DNA of 64,000 bases, from positions 527,883,296-527,947,295 of the forward strand of contig VDFB02193867.1 of assembly GCA_007258455.2 (NCBI GenBank), given 5' to 3'. Shown in pieces: positions 25,770-38,164 of the stretch. The position numbers and the translations under genes are program-made. How positions within the stretch are numbered: position 1 is the first letter of the stretch; each line of letters opens with the position of its first letter. Under the pieces are notes generated by a model. It saw only the letters and a program-made list of their open reading frames with translations, did not search any database and was not told the origin of the DNA. Source of the DNA: Sequoia sempervirens (lineage: Eukaryota; Streptophyta; Pinopsida; Cupressales; Cupressaceae).

Positions 25770-27440
25770 TTGAGAGAGAGATATGGAGGGAGGAGAGAAA
25801 GGAGAGTGGGGGTAGGAGGAGATAATTGAGAGAGAGAGAAAGGGGGAGAGAGAAAAAGGGTAGGGGGTATAAGAGTTTAGGGTTTAGGGTTTAAGGGTTA
25901 AGGGTAGAGGGGAGAGAGGGAGAGGGGGTAGGAGGGAGAGATTTGAGAGAGAGAGAGGGGAGTGGGAGAGAGATAAAGGGTAGGGTTTAAGGGTTTAGGG
26001 TAGAGGAGAGAGAGGGAGAGGGGCTGGGAGGAGAGACCTGAGAGAGAGGAGGAGTGGAGAGAGACAGCGGCAAGGGGTGCACAAGGGCCTAGGGCCTAAG
26101 GGCCATGGGACAGGGAGGAGGGGTAGTAGGAGAGCCGAGAGAGGGGAGGGAGAGATAAAGGGCATGGTTTAAGGCATAGGAGGGAGAGGGAGAGGGGGTG
26201 GAGTGGAGAGACCTGAGAGAGTGGGGAATGTGGGAGAGAGACAAAGGGTAGGCTTTAATGGTTAAGGGTAGAGGAGCCCTCGAGAGGAGAGTGGGCAGGA
26301 GGAGAGACCTTCAAGAGAGAGAGAGGGAGGAGTGGAGAGAGATAAGGGTAGGAGTAAAAAGGCCTAGGGCCTAAGGGCTAAGGGTAGAGGAGGAGGAGAG
26401 GGGTAGGAGGAGACACTCTGAGAGAGCCGGGGAGGGAGAGAGATAAAGGTAGATTTAAGGGTTAAGGGTAGAGGGGAGAGGGGGAGAGTGGATAGGAGGG
26501 AGAGACTTGAGAGAGAGAGGGGGGGGAGTGGGAGAGAGATAAAGGGTAGAGGGGAGAGAGGGAGAGGAGGTAGGAGGGAGACTTTAGAGAGAGAGAGTGG
26601 GGAGTGGGAGAGAGACAAAGGGCAGGCCTATGTCAAGGCAGAGGAGCCCGAGAGGGAGAGTGAGGAGGAGAGACGGAAAGAGAGAGAGGGAGGAGAGAGA
26701 GGGTAGGAGAAAAATTTTAGGGCCTAAGGGCCAAGGGTAGAGGGAAAAGGGGAGAGGGCAGGAGGAGAGACCTGAGAGAAAGTGGGGAGGGAGAGAGACA
26801 AAGGGCAGGGCCTATGGCCATGCAGGAGCCCAAGAGGGAGAGTGGCAGGAGGAGACACCAAGAGAGAGAGGGAGGGAGAGAGACAGAGGCAGGGGCACAT
26901 GGCCTATGGTTATGAAAATAAAGGAAGAGGGAGAGGGGAGAGGGGCAGGGATGGAGAGACCTGAGACAAGAGAGGGGAGGGAGAGAGATAAAGGTAGGGG
27001 TGTACAAGGGTTTTAGGGTTTTAAGGGTTAAGGGTAGAGGGAGAGAGGGAGAGGGGTAGTGAGGGAGAGACTTGAGAGGGGGAGTGGGAGAGAGATAAAG
27101 GGTAGGGGTTTAAGGGTTTAGGTGGAGGGAGAGAGGGAGAGGGGTGGAGGGAGTGGGAGAGAGATAAAGGGTAGGGGTGTACAAGGGTTTAGGGGGTTTA
27201 AGGGTTAAGGTTAGAGGGGAGAGAGGGAGAGGGGGTAGGAGGGAGAGACTTGAGAGAGAGAAGGGGGGAGTGGGAGAGAGATAAAAGGTAGGGTTTAAGG
27301 GTTAAGGGTAGAGGAGCTCAATAGGGAGAGTGGGTACGAGGGAGAGACTTTCAAGAGAGAGAAGGGGGAAGTGGGAGAGAGATAGAGGGTAGGGGGTACA
27401 AGGGTTTAGGGTTATAGGGTTAAGGGTTTAATGGTTAGGG
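25770..27440. repeat. GA-rich minisatellite with telomere-like heptamers
   Basis: About 16 degenerate units averaging 94 bp, anchored by AGAGATAAAGGG-type strings (for example at 25,971, 26,153, 26,239, 26,340, 26,441, 26,537, 26,613, 26,796, 26,986, 27,093, 27,161, 27,279, 27,380). Each unit has a purine part (GGGAGAGAGGGAGAGG, CTTGAGAGAGAG) and a TTTAGGG/TTAAGGG part as in plant telomeres. Middle units replace TT by CC (GGGCCTAGGGCCTAAGGG). Open frames here are artefacts of composition. Confidence 0.9.
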
Positions 27441-27576
27441 TTTATTTTTTTATTTGCATTGATTTATGTTTTATATATGTGTACAATCATTTTATAATTA
27501 GATAATACTTAATTTAAAATTTACCCATGGAACAATTCGACGGAACAAACTATATAAGTTGTATATAGGTGTATAT

Positions 27577-28051
27577 AAGATTCTTGAACTTAAGAATTCC
27601 ATGAAACAAATATAAGTTGTATATAATTGTAATTTGGGAAAAATGATTTTAGAAAACTTCACTACGTTTCAAATAAGGATTTAAAGCATATATGTGGGTT
27701 TACATGCAGCCAAAAAAAGTGAGACATGATGCTATCAAAGATTCTTGAACTTAAGAATTTTCCATGGAACAAATATGTACATATAATTGTAATTTAGGCA
27801 AAATGATTTTAAAAAAATTTGCTACCTTTCAAATAAGGATTGAAAGCATATATATGGGTTTACATGCAACCCAAAAAAGTGAGAGATGATGCTATCAAAG
27901 ATTCTTGAACTTAAGAATTTTCCATGGAACAAGTATGTACATATAATTTTTCAATTTACACAAAATGATTTACAACTATGTACAAGTTACTATAAGTTCT
28001 AATTTGAACATGTATAGGGTTACAAGTGAACTTGAAAACCATGGATATAAT
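27577..28051. repeat. 160-bp tandem repeat, three copies
   Basis: Units start at 27,577, 27,738 and 27,898 with AAGATTCTTGAACTTAAGAA. The first two are nearly identical over 160 bp. The third decays before the stop codon of the transposase-like gene at 28,052, where a related AAGATTCTGG string occurs inside the last coding exon. Confidence 0.85.
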
Positions 28052-31000
28052 CTAAGTCAAAGATTCTGGTTCAACCTGCTCTTCAATAACATGTATAATT
28101 TTTTGATGATCATCACTATCTAGTCTCCATTTTCTTCGGCCACGTGCATGTGGAACTGCATGAAGATGTAGAGTGGTAGCAATTATTAAGTGACTATATA
28201 TATATATATATACCTTGTTATTAGGTTGATAGTCAACAAAATGAATCCCATGCTGAACAACTTTGACTTGTTTTAGATACGTCCCTTGCACTACAACAGA
28301 ACCTACATGGTAAACATGAACCTAAGGTAAGACATATGAACATGTGCAACATTTTCATGCTCAAGGTTTGTACAATATATATTGAATGTTTATAATGTAA
28401 TATGCACATTGAATACAATGTATATAAAATTTTAAATTCAAACTCACTTGTGGGAAATGACATTTCATCACTTGTTTCAGGTTTTGTTAGCTTATTCCTC
28501 TCTTCTGTGCAACACAATAAATACTAGCTAACACCTTCGATGTTTCCAGGCTCTGCTATGACTATAAAAACATCTCCTATACACGAAATTTAAACAAAAA
28601 AATTCTAAAAAAAAAAAAATGTCTCTAAAGATCATTAACTAGATATATATAATATTTAAATTATTGAAAACTTACACGTGTACCTTTTCTAACCAATCCT
28701 GAAATATGGTCATAATCAATTGAAATCAAAGGAATGTCTTCAAATCTTTCTACCTCGTTTTCATCATATGTTTCTGAAACAACTATTGGCACCGTATCCC
28801 ATTTACCAACATATCCAAGTTCTTGATTGTTGCATGCATAATTAGAGTTTCCCTCAATGCACTCAGTGCAAAAACAAGAGTAATCCCTTGTGTCTAATAT
28901 CCATCCATGGCGACTCTCTCAACTCCTAACATAATGCAAAGATCTTGTTTTTTCTACCCTCTTGCATCCATGCATCAATCTTCTGTCCACAACTAGATAC
29001 ATATGTACAACAAAAAACTTATGTGAACAAATATATATATATATATTAAAAATTTAAATAAATTCAAATTTTTGATTTAATGTAATTTATACATACTAGA
29101 TATCTCCCAAAACACTATATCTAGAATGTGTCGGTTTTTTCTTGAAGATGTGCCAACCACATTTGATGCAAAGTGTTTCTTGCACCATTCAACAACATCA
29201 TGTGAATTGTCTAGATGATCTTCTGGATAAATCATTTGATGCTTTCTTAAAGCTCGTTTGATGCAAGCTCCTACTCCATCATGCTCACCCTTTCCATGCC
29301 TACTCTCAAAAAAACTCCAAACATGTGGTATTTTGTAGATTTTATGATATCTACAAAGTGCATAGAATGGCCATGAAGATTTGAATTGTGTCACACATCC
29401 ATCTGACCATACAAAATGATTTTCAAATTTTACACCCCTATTTCTCAAATTCTCAAAAAATATTGTAAAGCAACATTGGACAAAAAGTGTGTCATGCTCT
29501 TTATCATCACTAATATAAAAGTGATATTCTTTCTTAATGGATCGTTGCTTCATCTGTACTCTCAACACCATCCAATTTTGATTGTGCATGTTGATAACAC
29601 ACATGAACCATAATAGTGATCTACTTTGAAAAGTAATACTCTGATTGAATCTCCTTTTGATGTACAAAGGAGTAATTTTCTACAAAGTCAACTACTAATA
29701 GAACTGTTCCATGTGGGAAAGTATCTCTCATTGTTTGGAATTGTTGTACTTTCCACTGAGAAAAAAAGGAATGATGTATGTATGGTCATATCATTTTTTG
29801 AAAATCTTCTATAAATTTTCCAATGGGAATCTCCTCTTCTACATATTTCAACCTTGTGGATTCTTTCCCAAAATTTGTTTGCAACTTACATACTTGTACC
29901 TGTGTCAGTAAAATATGTGGATAACTAATAAACCACACTTGATCAATGAAACATTACATCAAAGAGAATCCAAATAACTTGATCTATGAGAAATTGAAAA
30001 AATAAACTCGAGCTAAAAATAGTACTTACCTCTTGCAATTTACTATCTTTGTTAGGTCAGTGTCCTCAATTCTTGAAGGAAATTTAGCCAAATTTCCACA
30101 TGTCTCACAAATTCCTTTTATGCAATTTATTTGAGGTCCATTTTCATGATCACATAATATAGACTTTATGAACAAACTTGTCTGTTTAGGAGGTGCATTT
30201 TGAAACCCACATCTTTCTTCTCTCATCTTTCGAAACACCTAATAGTAGAGATCAAATTAAATATGATAACGACAACAAGTTTCAAATAACTTGTTTATCT
30301 TCACATAATATGGTTTTAACCTTTGAAACATTGTTTTCCCAATCTTTATATGAGGATATGCATTACAAAAGTTCATATACATCTCAAATTATGTTATGTC
30401 TAGCCAATGTTTGATATGATTTTCATAAATACTAGGTCCAATCCTATGTCTCATAACATCTCTAGTATTTGATGATGGACGAGTCTGGTCATGCCAAAAA
30501 CCTGAGACCAAGTTCCTAACAACATCTTCAATCTTGTTAGAACAGGGAGCTCTACACATAATTTCCCAATTTCCTTCTAAACTCTCATCCAAAAAATTTC
30601 TCTTTTTCTCATATTTTATCAATGTGGTTTTACTATAACCAATTTCAGTTGAAAGAGCAAACATTTTTCTTTTTCTTGCTATATCTTGATGTACAATAGA
30701 TGTCAACATCACCCTTATTTCAGTGGCCTTATCCACTAATCGAGATCCTTTCCCAATGGAATCTAAACCCTTTTTAACATTTTCAACAATATCCTTTCAT
30801 AATCCCATGTGTTTCTTTTTATTTGATGTTGAATGAACACCCAACAATTGTAATGACTCTTTGAGCTCATCATGAAGAAGTAAATGTGATAACAATTAGG
30901 TTTTTTCAAGTGTATCAAGATGATTGAAATGATGATTGATCATTCCATTTACAAATTTAGTCATTGACCTCTTTCTCTTATTATAAGGCTAGTTGGCATA

Positions 31001-31111
31001 ATATTTTAGTTTCTCCATATCCATTTCATGTAAATGATCTAAATTTCTATGAGAAATTTGTTTCCCCACCTTCTCAGCCAGTTTTATATGCTCATCCATA
31101 CCAGTAGGAGG
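28052..31111 (-). pseudogene. Transposase-like gene, 3' part (RNase-H-like core and C-terminus)
   Basis: On the minus strand, 31,111 down to about 30,390 reads MDEHIKLAEKVGKQISHR..., GLDSIGKGSRLVDKATEIRV, FWHDQTRPSSNTRDVMRHRI. A Cys cluster follows (CIKGICETCGNL, about 30,130). The core has VVDFVENYSF, YHFYISDDKEHDTLFV, HFVWSDGCVTQFKS and WSFFESRHGKGEHDGVGAC, then a Cys-rich tail (SCFCTECIEGN). Last exons, with GT/AG borders: ending 28,676; ending 28,448; 28,214-28,302; 28,052-28,155, whose stop is at 28,052. The D...SDG...HDG pattern suggests an RNase-H-like (DDE) transposase. I know this pattern only from uncharacterised multi-copy proteins of plants and animals, and cannot name the superfamily. 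Several stops and shifts make this copy inactive. Confidence 0.7.
31107..31111. other. Target site duplication, left copy (GGAGG)
   Basis: GGAGG adjoins the LTR start at 31,112; the same five bases follow the right LTR at 44,906-44,910. Confidence 0.9.
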
Positions 31112-32279
31112 TGTATACATCTAAAAATGGTCACATCACAATAGTCTGGTAAAAATATATTTAATATTTAATTAAATCTCTAAATTTAATCTATGTATAA
31201 ATAAATCTAAATAATTTTTTTATATTGTCCATTCTTTCATTTTGATTAAATAAATAAGTTTATTTAATCACTTTTCTTATCCATTTCTTAATTAATTAAA
31301 TAAACATTATGATTTATTTATAGTAATTATCATATATAATCTTGGCTTGAATATTTTATTCAAATAAAGATTAAATGTTCTTCTCTTCTAAAAATCCTCT
31401 AAAATTCCATTCACAATTAAATATTCCAAATATTTTATTAATTCTTCTAAATTTTATTCACAATTAAATATTCTAAATATTTAATTAAGTCTTCTATAGT
31501 CCTAAAATCAAATATCAAACTCACATAAAATTAAATAGATTTATTTATTTAATTTGGATTATCTCCAACAACCGTGAAAAAAACTTCAAAACAGAAAATT
31601 AATAAATTCCTCTATTTTTTAGCAAAGTTGTTCCCGTGGGTTGAAGACAAACCTCCATTCTTCTCTTCAACCTCCCAACATCTTCCATCTTCCTCTCAAC
31701 CTCTCCATCTCTCACCATCCAAATTTACCAGACAATCTCACATCCATTGATCTTTGCCAGCCAGACTCTTGCCTGTAAAAATCTATAAAAGGGACTGTCG
31801 GGTCTCTGAAAATAGAGAAGCTTTTGTACAAGAAAACTATAGCCAATTTGCAATAGCACAGCCTTTACCATTCATAGCATTCCAATTTTTAGCATAGCAT
31901 AGCTTAGCATATCAGTATTCCATATCATTTCCTATCATCCTCATATCATAGCTTCAACAACATTCATAATCCACAACCCCTGTGCATAATCTACAACCCC
32001 TGTGCATATCTGTATATCAACATTTTCACTCCACTAGCATATAGGATAGAGAAGTACTCTCCCTTTGCATATTTGTTCTACAGGTTGCCATTCTAAGAAA
32101 CTTTGCTTATACAATATGAGAGCAGCAGCTTCAAGCAAATCATTAGAGATAGAGGACAATGGAACGATTCTGAAGAAGCTTTGTTTGATCTCTTCTCATT
32201 TTATTTAGCTTTCTTTAGTTTAATGTTGCATTGGTGTGTTTTTATTATCTTATTTTGATACTAAAATTTTCCACACACA
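31112..32279 (+). repeat. 5' LTR of the Tat element
   Basis: Starts TGTATACATC, ends TTCCACACACA. Nearly the same sequence is at 43,756-44,905. TATAAAAG at 31,784-31,791 is the likely promoter TATA box, with TSS expected near 31,815. Several copies of TAGCATAGCATAGC-like strings occur downstream of the TATA box in both LTRs. Confidence 0.95.
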
Positions 32280-32283
32280 TTTT

Positions 32284-32310
32284 TGGCGCCCACCGTGGGG
32301 CTCGAACCCA
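32284..32310 (+). promoter_or_regulatory. Primer-binding site, tRNA-Lys
   Basis: Begins TGGCGCCCACCGTGGGGCTC four bases after the LTR. It is complementary over about 27 nt to the 3' end of plant tRNA-Lys (acceptor, CCA and T-arm, as I recall that tRNA). The long perfect match is striking in an otherwise mutated element. Confidence 0.85.
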
Positions 32311-34399
32311 CAATTTTAACATCTTTTTGCAGATTTTTCTGACAAGTTACAGCTGGAAGAGCGTATTAGCGCATTAAACAAGCTTCAACGCATATTACAC
32401 CTAGTTTAGTGCTCTTTAATTATGTTTCAACACCCCTTACTTATCCTACAATGCTCTTTACTTATCCTATAGTGCTTTTTACTGATCATGCAGCACTCTT
32501 TACTGATCCTGCAGTGCCCATTACTGATCCTGCAGTGCCCGTTACTGATCCTACAGTGCCCGTTAATGATCCTACAACGCTCTTTATTGATCCTGCAGCG
32601 CCTATTACTAATCCTAAAGTGCTCTTTAATGATCCTGCATCGCTCTTTACTGATCCTGTAGTGCTTTTTACTATTTTCATAGAGCATTTCTATTTTAGCG
32701 CTCTTGATGTCTATTTTAGCGCATTTCATTTTCTTAGCATAGAATTTGTAAGTCTGTAACTATAATCTATAACTTAAGTAGGATTTGACTGGAACTGATG
32801 AGACCACGGCTAGTAAGAAGCTTTAAAAGAATGAATCAATCCTAGGATAGTCACTTAATTGGAATGAATCAATCTATGATAGTCATCACACAATGATCTT
32901 GCAAATAAAATTGAACAACTTATTTTTGGTGAAGCAATATCTTCACTTAGATTAGATCATTGTGATTTGGGTTTTAAAAAGAACATTTGTTTGCTTTGTC
33001 TGTGGCAATAGGTCTATGCTCTCCCCTTAACTGGGTGATCAAAATACCATACTTTCCTTTTCAATTTCATGCAAATTTACTATTTTAATTACATTCTTTA
33101 GAGAGCCTGCTCTTGTGGGAAAAAGTACTCACCCAAGAGGAACGACTCAAGTGGGTTCAAGCCAAAGCCAGGCTATTTCGCCCCACTATAAAATTTAAAG
33201 CAAATCTAGGGAAACCCTCTTTTGCCAGTAGTGTGCAAGATAACCATCCCCAAAGCCTTTGTTCTAAAGGTTAGGAGGTCTCTCGAGGGAGTGTATCATT
33301 TGCTGCACCGAACGAAAACCCTTACTAAGAACTTAGTGTAGTATCCAGCCAAAGTCAGTTTCTGAACATCGTAATAATCACAATGCAGAGGAGGGAATAA
33401 TCTACCCCCAAGATACTCACCATATAACTGCCAAGGACCGTTTGCTTAGGGGATTCGGTATCCACTTTCGTCACTCTAAGTACGCGCCTGGAAAAGACAA
33501 AAACATGGGTGCCCCTTTGGGGGTGACACGACTGTGTGAGTCGACGTAGTTCTATGATGTGGGTTGTTGATTATTATGGTGACCTACTTAAGTACTAAGA
33601 GTGAGTCTGCTTGAACTATCTGTCATGTGTAAAACCTGTGAAAACAATTTTTGAAAAACATTTTGATCATACACTTAATGTTTAGTATAGGGCTTAAAAA
33701 CAACTATTCTATAACTTGCTTGATGTGTCTTCAAAACATTAATTCAGTAAAGATCATCCAAAACTCACAATTACATTGATTACTCTCATGTTAAGAGATT
33801 GGAAATCCACAACCTTTGTCAATAAATCCATTCTCAAACAAATCAAGAAGCCAAAGAAACCACTTAGCTACAAGAAACTATTGAAGAAAAGACGGTTCTT
33901 GTACCAAAGTCGAAAGGTTTTACTTAAACATAGAACCTTTATCCATCGATATCATGACTGTGTTAGAGGTTTCATTGATGATTATGTTGTAGAACCATCA
34001 TACTCATGAGCTTTCTTTCAAAGAAGAGCCTTTTCTCAAAGGCACAACCACAGTCAGCATATTCATTTTTTTTATATTCCCCAACCTGCAATTGAATACT
34101 CTACTCGTCCAAATCAATTTCTGCAATAGAGAACTCAATCACATTAGGTATTTCTCACAAATCCATATTTTTACAAAGCTACGATCAAACTTCATAAAAT
34201 TCAAAATCATCTTTCTTGATCTTTTGCTTAAATTCCCGCAAACAGGATTTTCATCCTTTCAATCAGGGAAAAACACAAGCTAAAGACTAGAAATCTTTTA
34301 AGTCATAGAATCTTCATTCTATCCCGACTTTCATATCCATCAAAAATTGCACTATTCCTTTCTTTTGATCAAAAGTTAGTAGAATTTGGGGCAAAGCTT
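32311..34399 (+). other. Long leader of the Tat element
   Basis: About 2.1 kb between primer site and gag. It contains an 18-bp tandem array (32,440-32,680) and, at about 33,100-33,550, a stretch that is less AT-rich than its surroundings (GGGAAACCCTC, CCCCTTTGGGGGTGACACG). A short frame at 33,776-34,009 is basic (KKPKKPLSYKKLLKKRR) but has no recognised domain. Confidence 0.6.
32440..32680 (+). repeat. 18-bp tandem array in the leader
   Basis: About 12 units of the form ACTGATCCTGCAGTGCCC with substitutions. The unit length is divisible by 3, so all frames stay open across it (LFTDPAVPITDP on the plus strand). The repeat itself explains the open frames on both strands. Confidence 0.85.
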
Positions 34400-35820
34400 A
34401 TGCCTATTGTCACGAGATCTCGAAAGAACATAGAAAAGATGAAAGAGAAAGTACCACAAGCTAAAAGGGTGATAATAGTGAGAAGGAAGAGAATCCATTT
34501 CATACTGAAGAGATAACAAAAGAAAAGCAAGAAGCAGAGCATGATCCTCAATTCCATACTCTTATAGAAAGGATTTTAGAATGAAACAAAGAAAGATATT
34601 TCCTTTCATTAGCTAATCAAGGAGCTAATTTACCTGCCAATTTTGATATAGAAGGGATTAAAGAGAATCCTGAAACTCCTCCTAATGATTTTAGTGCCCT
34701 TACTCAACAGATAAAAGAATTACAAGGGAAAATAAAGGAAATGCAAGGGGGTGCAACAAAGAAGTATGTTTTGGATGACATATATCCTTATCCATTTGAT
34801 AGGAGTCTTCAAATGATCCCTTTTCCGAAACATTGTGAAATCCCTAAATTTGATAGGTACAATGGGAAAACTGGCCCCATTGAACATGTACGGGATTTTT
34901 GAAATATGAGTCTAGAATTCACTTATGAAGATACCTACTTAATGTGATTGTTTCCATGAAGTTTGGGTGGACAATCCATGGAGTGGCTTTCCAAGATCAA
35001 TCCCCCCATCAAAACCTTTGAGGAGTTAATAAATCAATTTATATCACAATATGCTTACAACATCCAACACCAGATAACCATGCTTGATCTTTGTAAAGTG
35101 AAACAAAAAGTAGGGGAATCTTTCACTACATTTTTGCAAAGATGGAGAAGATTGTTTGCATGATATTCCTGTCCTGTTCCTGAAAAGGAAAAGATGGATA
35201 TCTTCATCAATAGCCTAGATCAAGAATTAAGCTACAGGCTTAATCTTCATTGTCCTCCTAACTTTGAAAAATTGATTGAAAATGCAATCACCATTGAAGG
35301 GGCCTTAGTCAAAAGAGGAGTGATAAAACTTGATAATCCAAGTTCATCCAACTATAACAACAATGATAAAACAAGGTTTTGGAACATAAATAAAAATGTT
35401 TTCAATGATGGTATAGTGGATGCAAACAATCTACGAACAAGATCATCTATCTTCAACCTATCAAGTGCTCCACGAAACAACCAACAAGGAAATACCAACC
35501 AACAAGGACAAATCTCCAATCAAGAAAGCATGACTAATCAAAACACCAAGGATAATCATGGAAATTTCAATAACAATCTTGGCAATACCCAAACATCAAA
35601 TCTACCAAGACCTCCATTCTTTTCAAATCGATGAAATTTTACCACTTTGGGTCAATCTCTTGAGTTTTCTCTCAAGGAGCTTCTAGATAATAAGGTTATC
35701 ACCTTATCACCACAAAGATATTATGAGCCACGAGTCAAGGTCATAGGATAAATAACTAGATTATTACAATTATTATCGATGTAAAGGTCATAGGATATAT
35801 AACTGTCAAGCTTTGTGAAA
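34400..35820 (+). pseudogene. gag of the Tat element
   Basis: The ATG at 34,400 gives MPIVTRSRKNIEKMKEKVPQ, a start typical of Tat-type gag. The frame continues with stops through YPYPFDRSLQMIPFPKHCEI, PKFDRYNGKTGPIEHVRDF, WLSKINPPIKTFEELINQFI and RWRRLFA (retrotransposon gag domain), then FINSLDQELSYRLNL and an Asn/Gln-rich segment. Near 35,790 YYRCKGHRIYNCQAL is a zinc knuckle missing its first Cys. Stops at about 34,590, 34,902, 34,945 and 35,163 inactivate it. Confidence 0.85.
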
Positions 35821-36055
35821 TTTGGTACAAGATTTAATTGACAATGGCACCATCACAATTGAAGGACATCATACCAATGACGATCATCAAGCATTCAAAG
35901 ATCCTTTACCAAACTATCAAAAGGGGGAAACATCAGATGCCAAAGAGAAAAGCATAAATAATGTTGAAGACAACATAATCCGTCACATCTATGCAGATGA
36001 TCACCGGGTTAATGTTATCAAAATCAAGGAAAAATAAGAATATCAACAGGTTAAT

Positions 36056-36769
36056 GTGACTATGAGAGGACAAGCAAAAGTTGTTTTAAAAGGAAATTCA
36101 TCTAAGGTAGCTATTCCTCCTCCAAGTAATTATAATCTAGTTGATCAACTGAGAAAAACATCAACTCAAATCTCCATTCTTGAACTTCTCAAAATATCTC
36201 CCGTACACAAGAATATTTTAGAAGAAGCTCTTGTGAACACAACCGTCGACACTGATCTGGATGTAAACAAATTTCAAGCCATGGTGGGACATTTGTCTTC
36301 CCTCACTTGTCTTTCATTCTCTAAAAAAGATGATGCCTCCATGACACATCTGCATAATTCATTGCTTTATCTTGAAGTCATGATTCATAAACACCGAATT
36401 AGACGTGTCTTGATAGATGGAGGAGTCGGTTTAAACATTTGTACCTTAAAGCTAATACATGCCTTAGGAATATCAGAAAAATCCATTGATCCACGAAGGT
36501 AAATAATTATCAAGGCATATGATGATGAAGAAAGAGCTTGTAAAGGACTAATAATGCTACCTATCAGAGTGGGACATGTTGTGAAGAATACATTTTGTCA
36601 GGTTCTAGATCGTGATCTTTCCTATAACATACTTTTGGGTCGCCCATGGATTCATGATATGCAAGCAGTACCCTCAACGTATCATCAATGCCTTAAGTTT
36701 CCGTATGATGGACAGGAAATAACTATACAAACTAATTACAATAGCACCCAAACTTGTTCAAATCTTTGA
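36056..36769 (+). pseudogene. Aspartic protease of the Tat element
   Basis: Two stretches: 36,056-36,502 with ILELLKISPVHKNILEEAL, then VLIDGGVGLNICTLKLIHAL, where the DGG codons (from 36,416) are the catalytic Asp site; and 36,554-36,769 with FCQVLDRDLSYNILLGRPWI, the C-terminal strand. A stop at about 36,500 separates them. The order and motifs are those of Tat/Ogre-type proteases. Confidence 0.8.
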
Positions 36770-37114
36770 GCAACTCAAGACGCCTTTGTGTTGCACAATA
36801 GGGAGGCTTTTACTGCTTCTTCCAATCTACAAGGCCAACTGCATGAATTGACAAAGAATCTTGACACCAAGCTACATTTTAAAGACAAAGGAGTAGGTGA
36901 ATATTCGCTATGCCTTTCTACCTTACCTCCTTCTCTAAGGTCACATGGTCAGCCAACCCTATCAAATCAAAAGATCGCAACAGCCTCTACATCCCAACCT
37001 TTTGTGCCAGTCACAAAGTTTGATGGATAATTCATTAAAGCTAACACCACCAAGGAAGAAGCCAAAGATAGGGACATCCTAAATTGACTATACAAAGATG
37101 AAGATGAATCTGTC

Positions 37115-37543
37115 TTGCACATCAAGTTACCTACCGAACAATATGAAAAAGGGTATATTATCATGCAAAGAATGGGCTATGAAGGAAATGGTCCTATAGG
37201 AAAAAGAAAAGGAATCATTGAGCCAATTCAACCCATTTCAATACATCCAAAAGATAAAACAAGACTTGGATATGGTAAAGATACAGAAGAGTCAATTTCA
37301 CAGCAAGCACAACAAACTCATGAAGGAGAATCAATTTCAGATAAACCCCATAAAGATGTCACTCTACAAAAAAATTATGGATCAATTTTGCAATTGCAAA
37401 ACAATTCAAACATTGATTCCAATGAATACGAATGGGATGATGTCTCTGATGATACATTCTTAACAGAGAAAAGGGTGGATGTCATACACAAATTCACACC
37501 CATGTTCTTACAAGGGGAGGGCTCAAGGCCTCCACTTGATTAA
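37115..37543 (+). pseudogene. G-patch region between protease and RT
   Basis: KGYIIMQRMGYEGNGPIGKR followed by GIIEPI fits a G-patch (hydrophobic-x2-M-G-x2-G-x-G-x-G...). G-patch domains bind RNA or helicases and also occur beside retroviral-type proteases. It is followed by an acidic, Ser/Asp-rich spacer (NEYEWDDVSDDTF) up to RT. In the expected GKG-L-GK motif, Leu is changed (GNGPIGK). Confidence 0.65.
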
Positions 37544-38164
37544 GTTTTACAAAGTGATCGTGACTCAAGTGAGGATGATTCAGATTTTAACGAAATTGAT
37601 AATTGATAGGAGAATACCATCATAGGCCTTGTCCATCATGAGAATGACAACCATATTATGACTTTGACAATTCAAGACCTTACCCAACCTAATGATCCCA
37701 TACCTTTAGTCTATCCATAACTTATTGATTGGGACAATGATGCACCTATCCATATCCCTACATTCCATGATGATGAGGATATTGTAAATTTCCTTTGTTC
37801 ATCTAATCAAGAAAACAAGTGTTCCATCGAAGAATCTCATACTCAATATTTTGATAGGGAGGGTGTCAAGTCTCTTAGCTACAAAATAAATGAAATAAAA
37901 GATGGATCTATCAGTGAAAACTAAAAAACAATAGTGGTAGATCAAAACAAGAGAAAAATAAAGAGCGAATCTAACGGTGAAAACCTTTTTGAGGCACTGA
38001 AGGATGAGAAACTTGACACTCTTCCCAAACATTATCAAGAAAGATCTTCTATTTTGATTGAGCCCACATAATCAATCAACATAAGTACATCAGAATAGCC
38101 AAAAATCTTGCAACTTGCAGCATCATTAATAGTGGAAGAAGTACTGAAATTCATAGAGTTCTTG

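Noticed and set aside
25770..27440. True chromosome end
   Set aside because: Heptamers are interspersed with GA-rich DNA and unique sequence continues on both sides, so it is an interstitial array.
32427..32729. 100-codon minus-strand and 116-codon plus-strand repetitive proteins
   Set aside because: Both come from an 18-bp tandem array that keeps every frame open.
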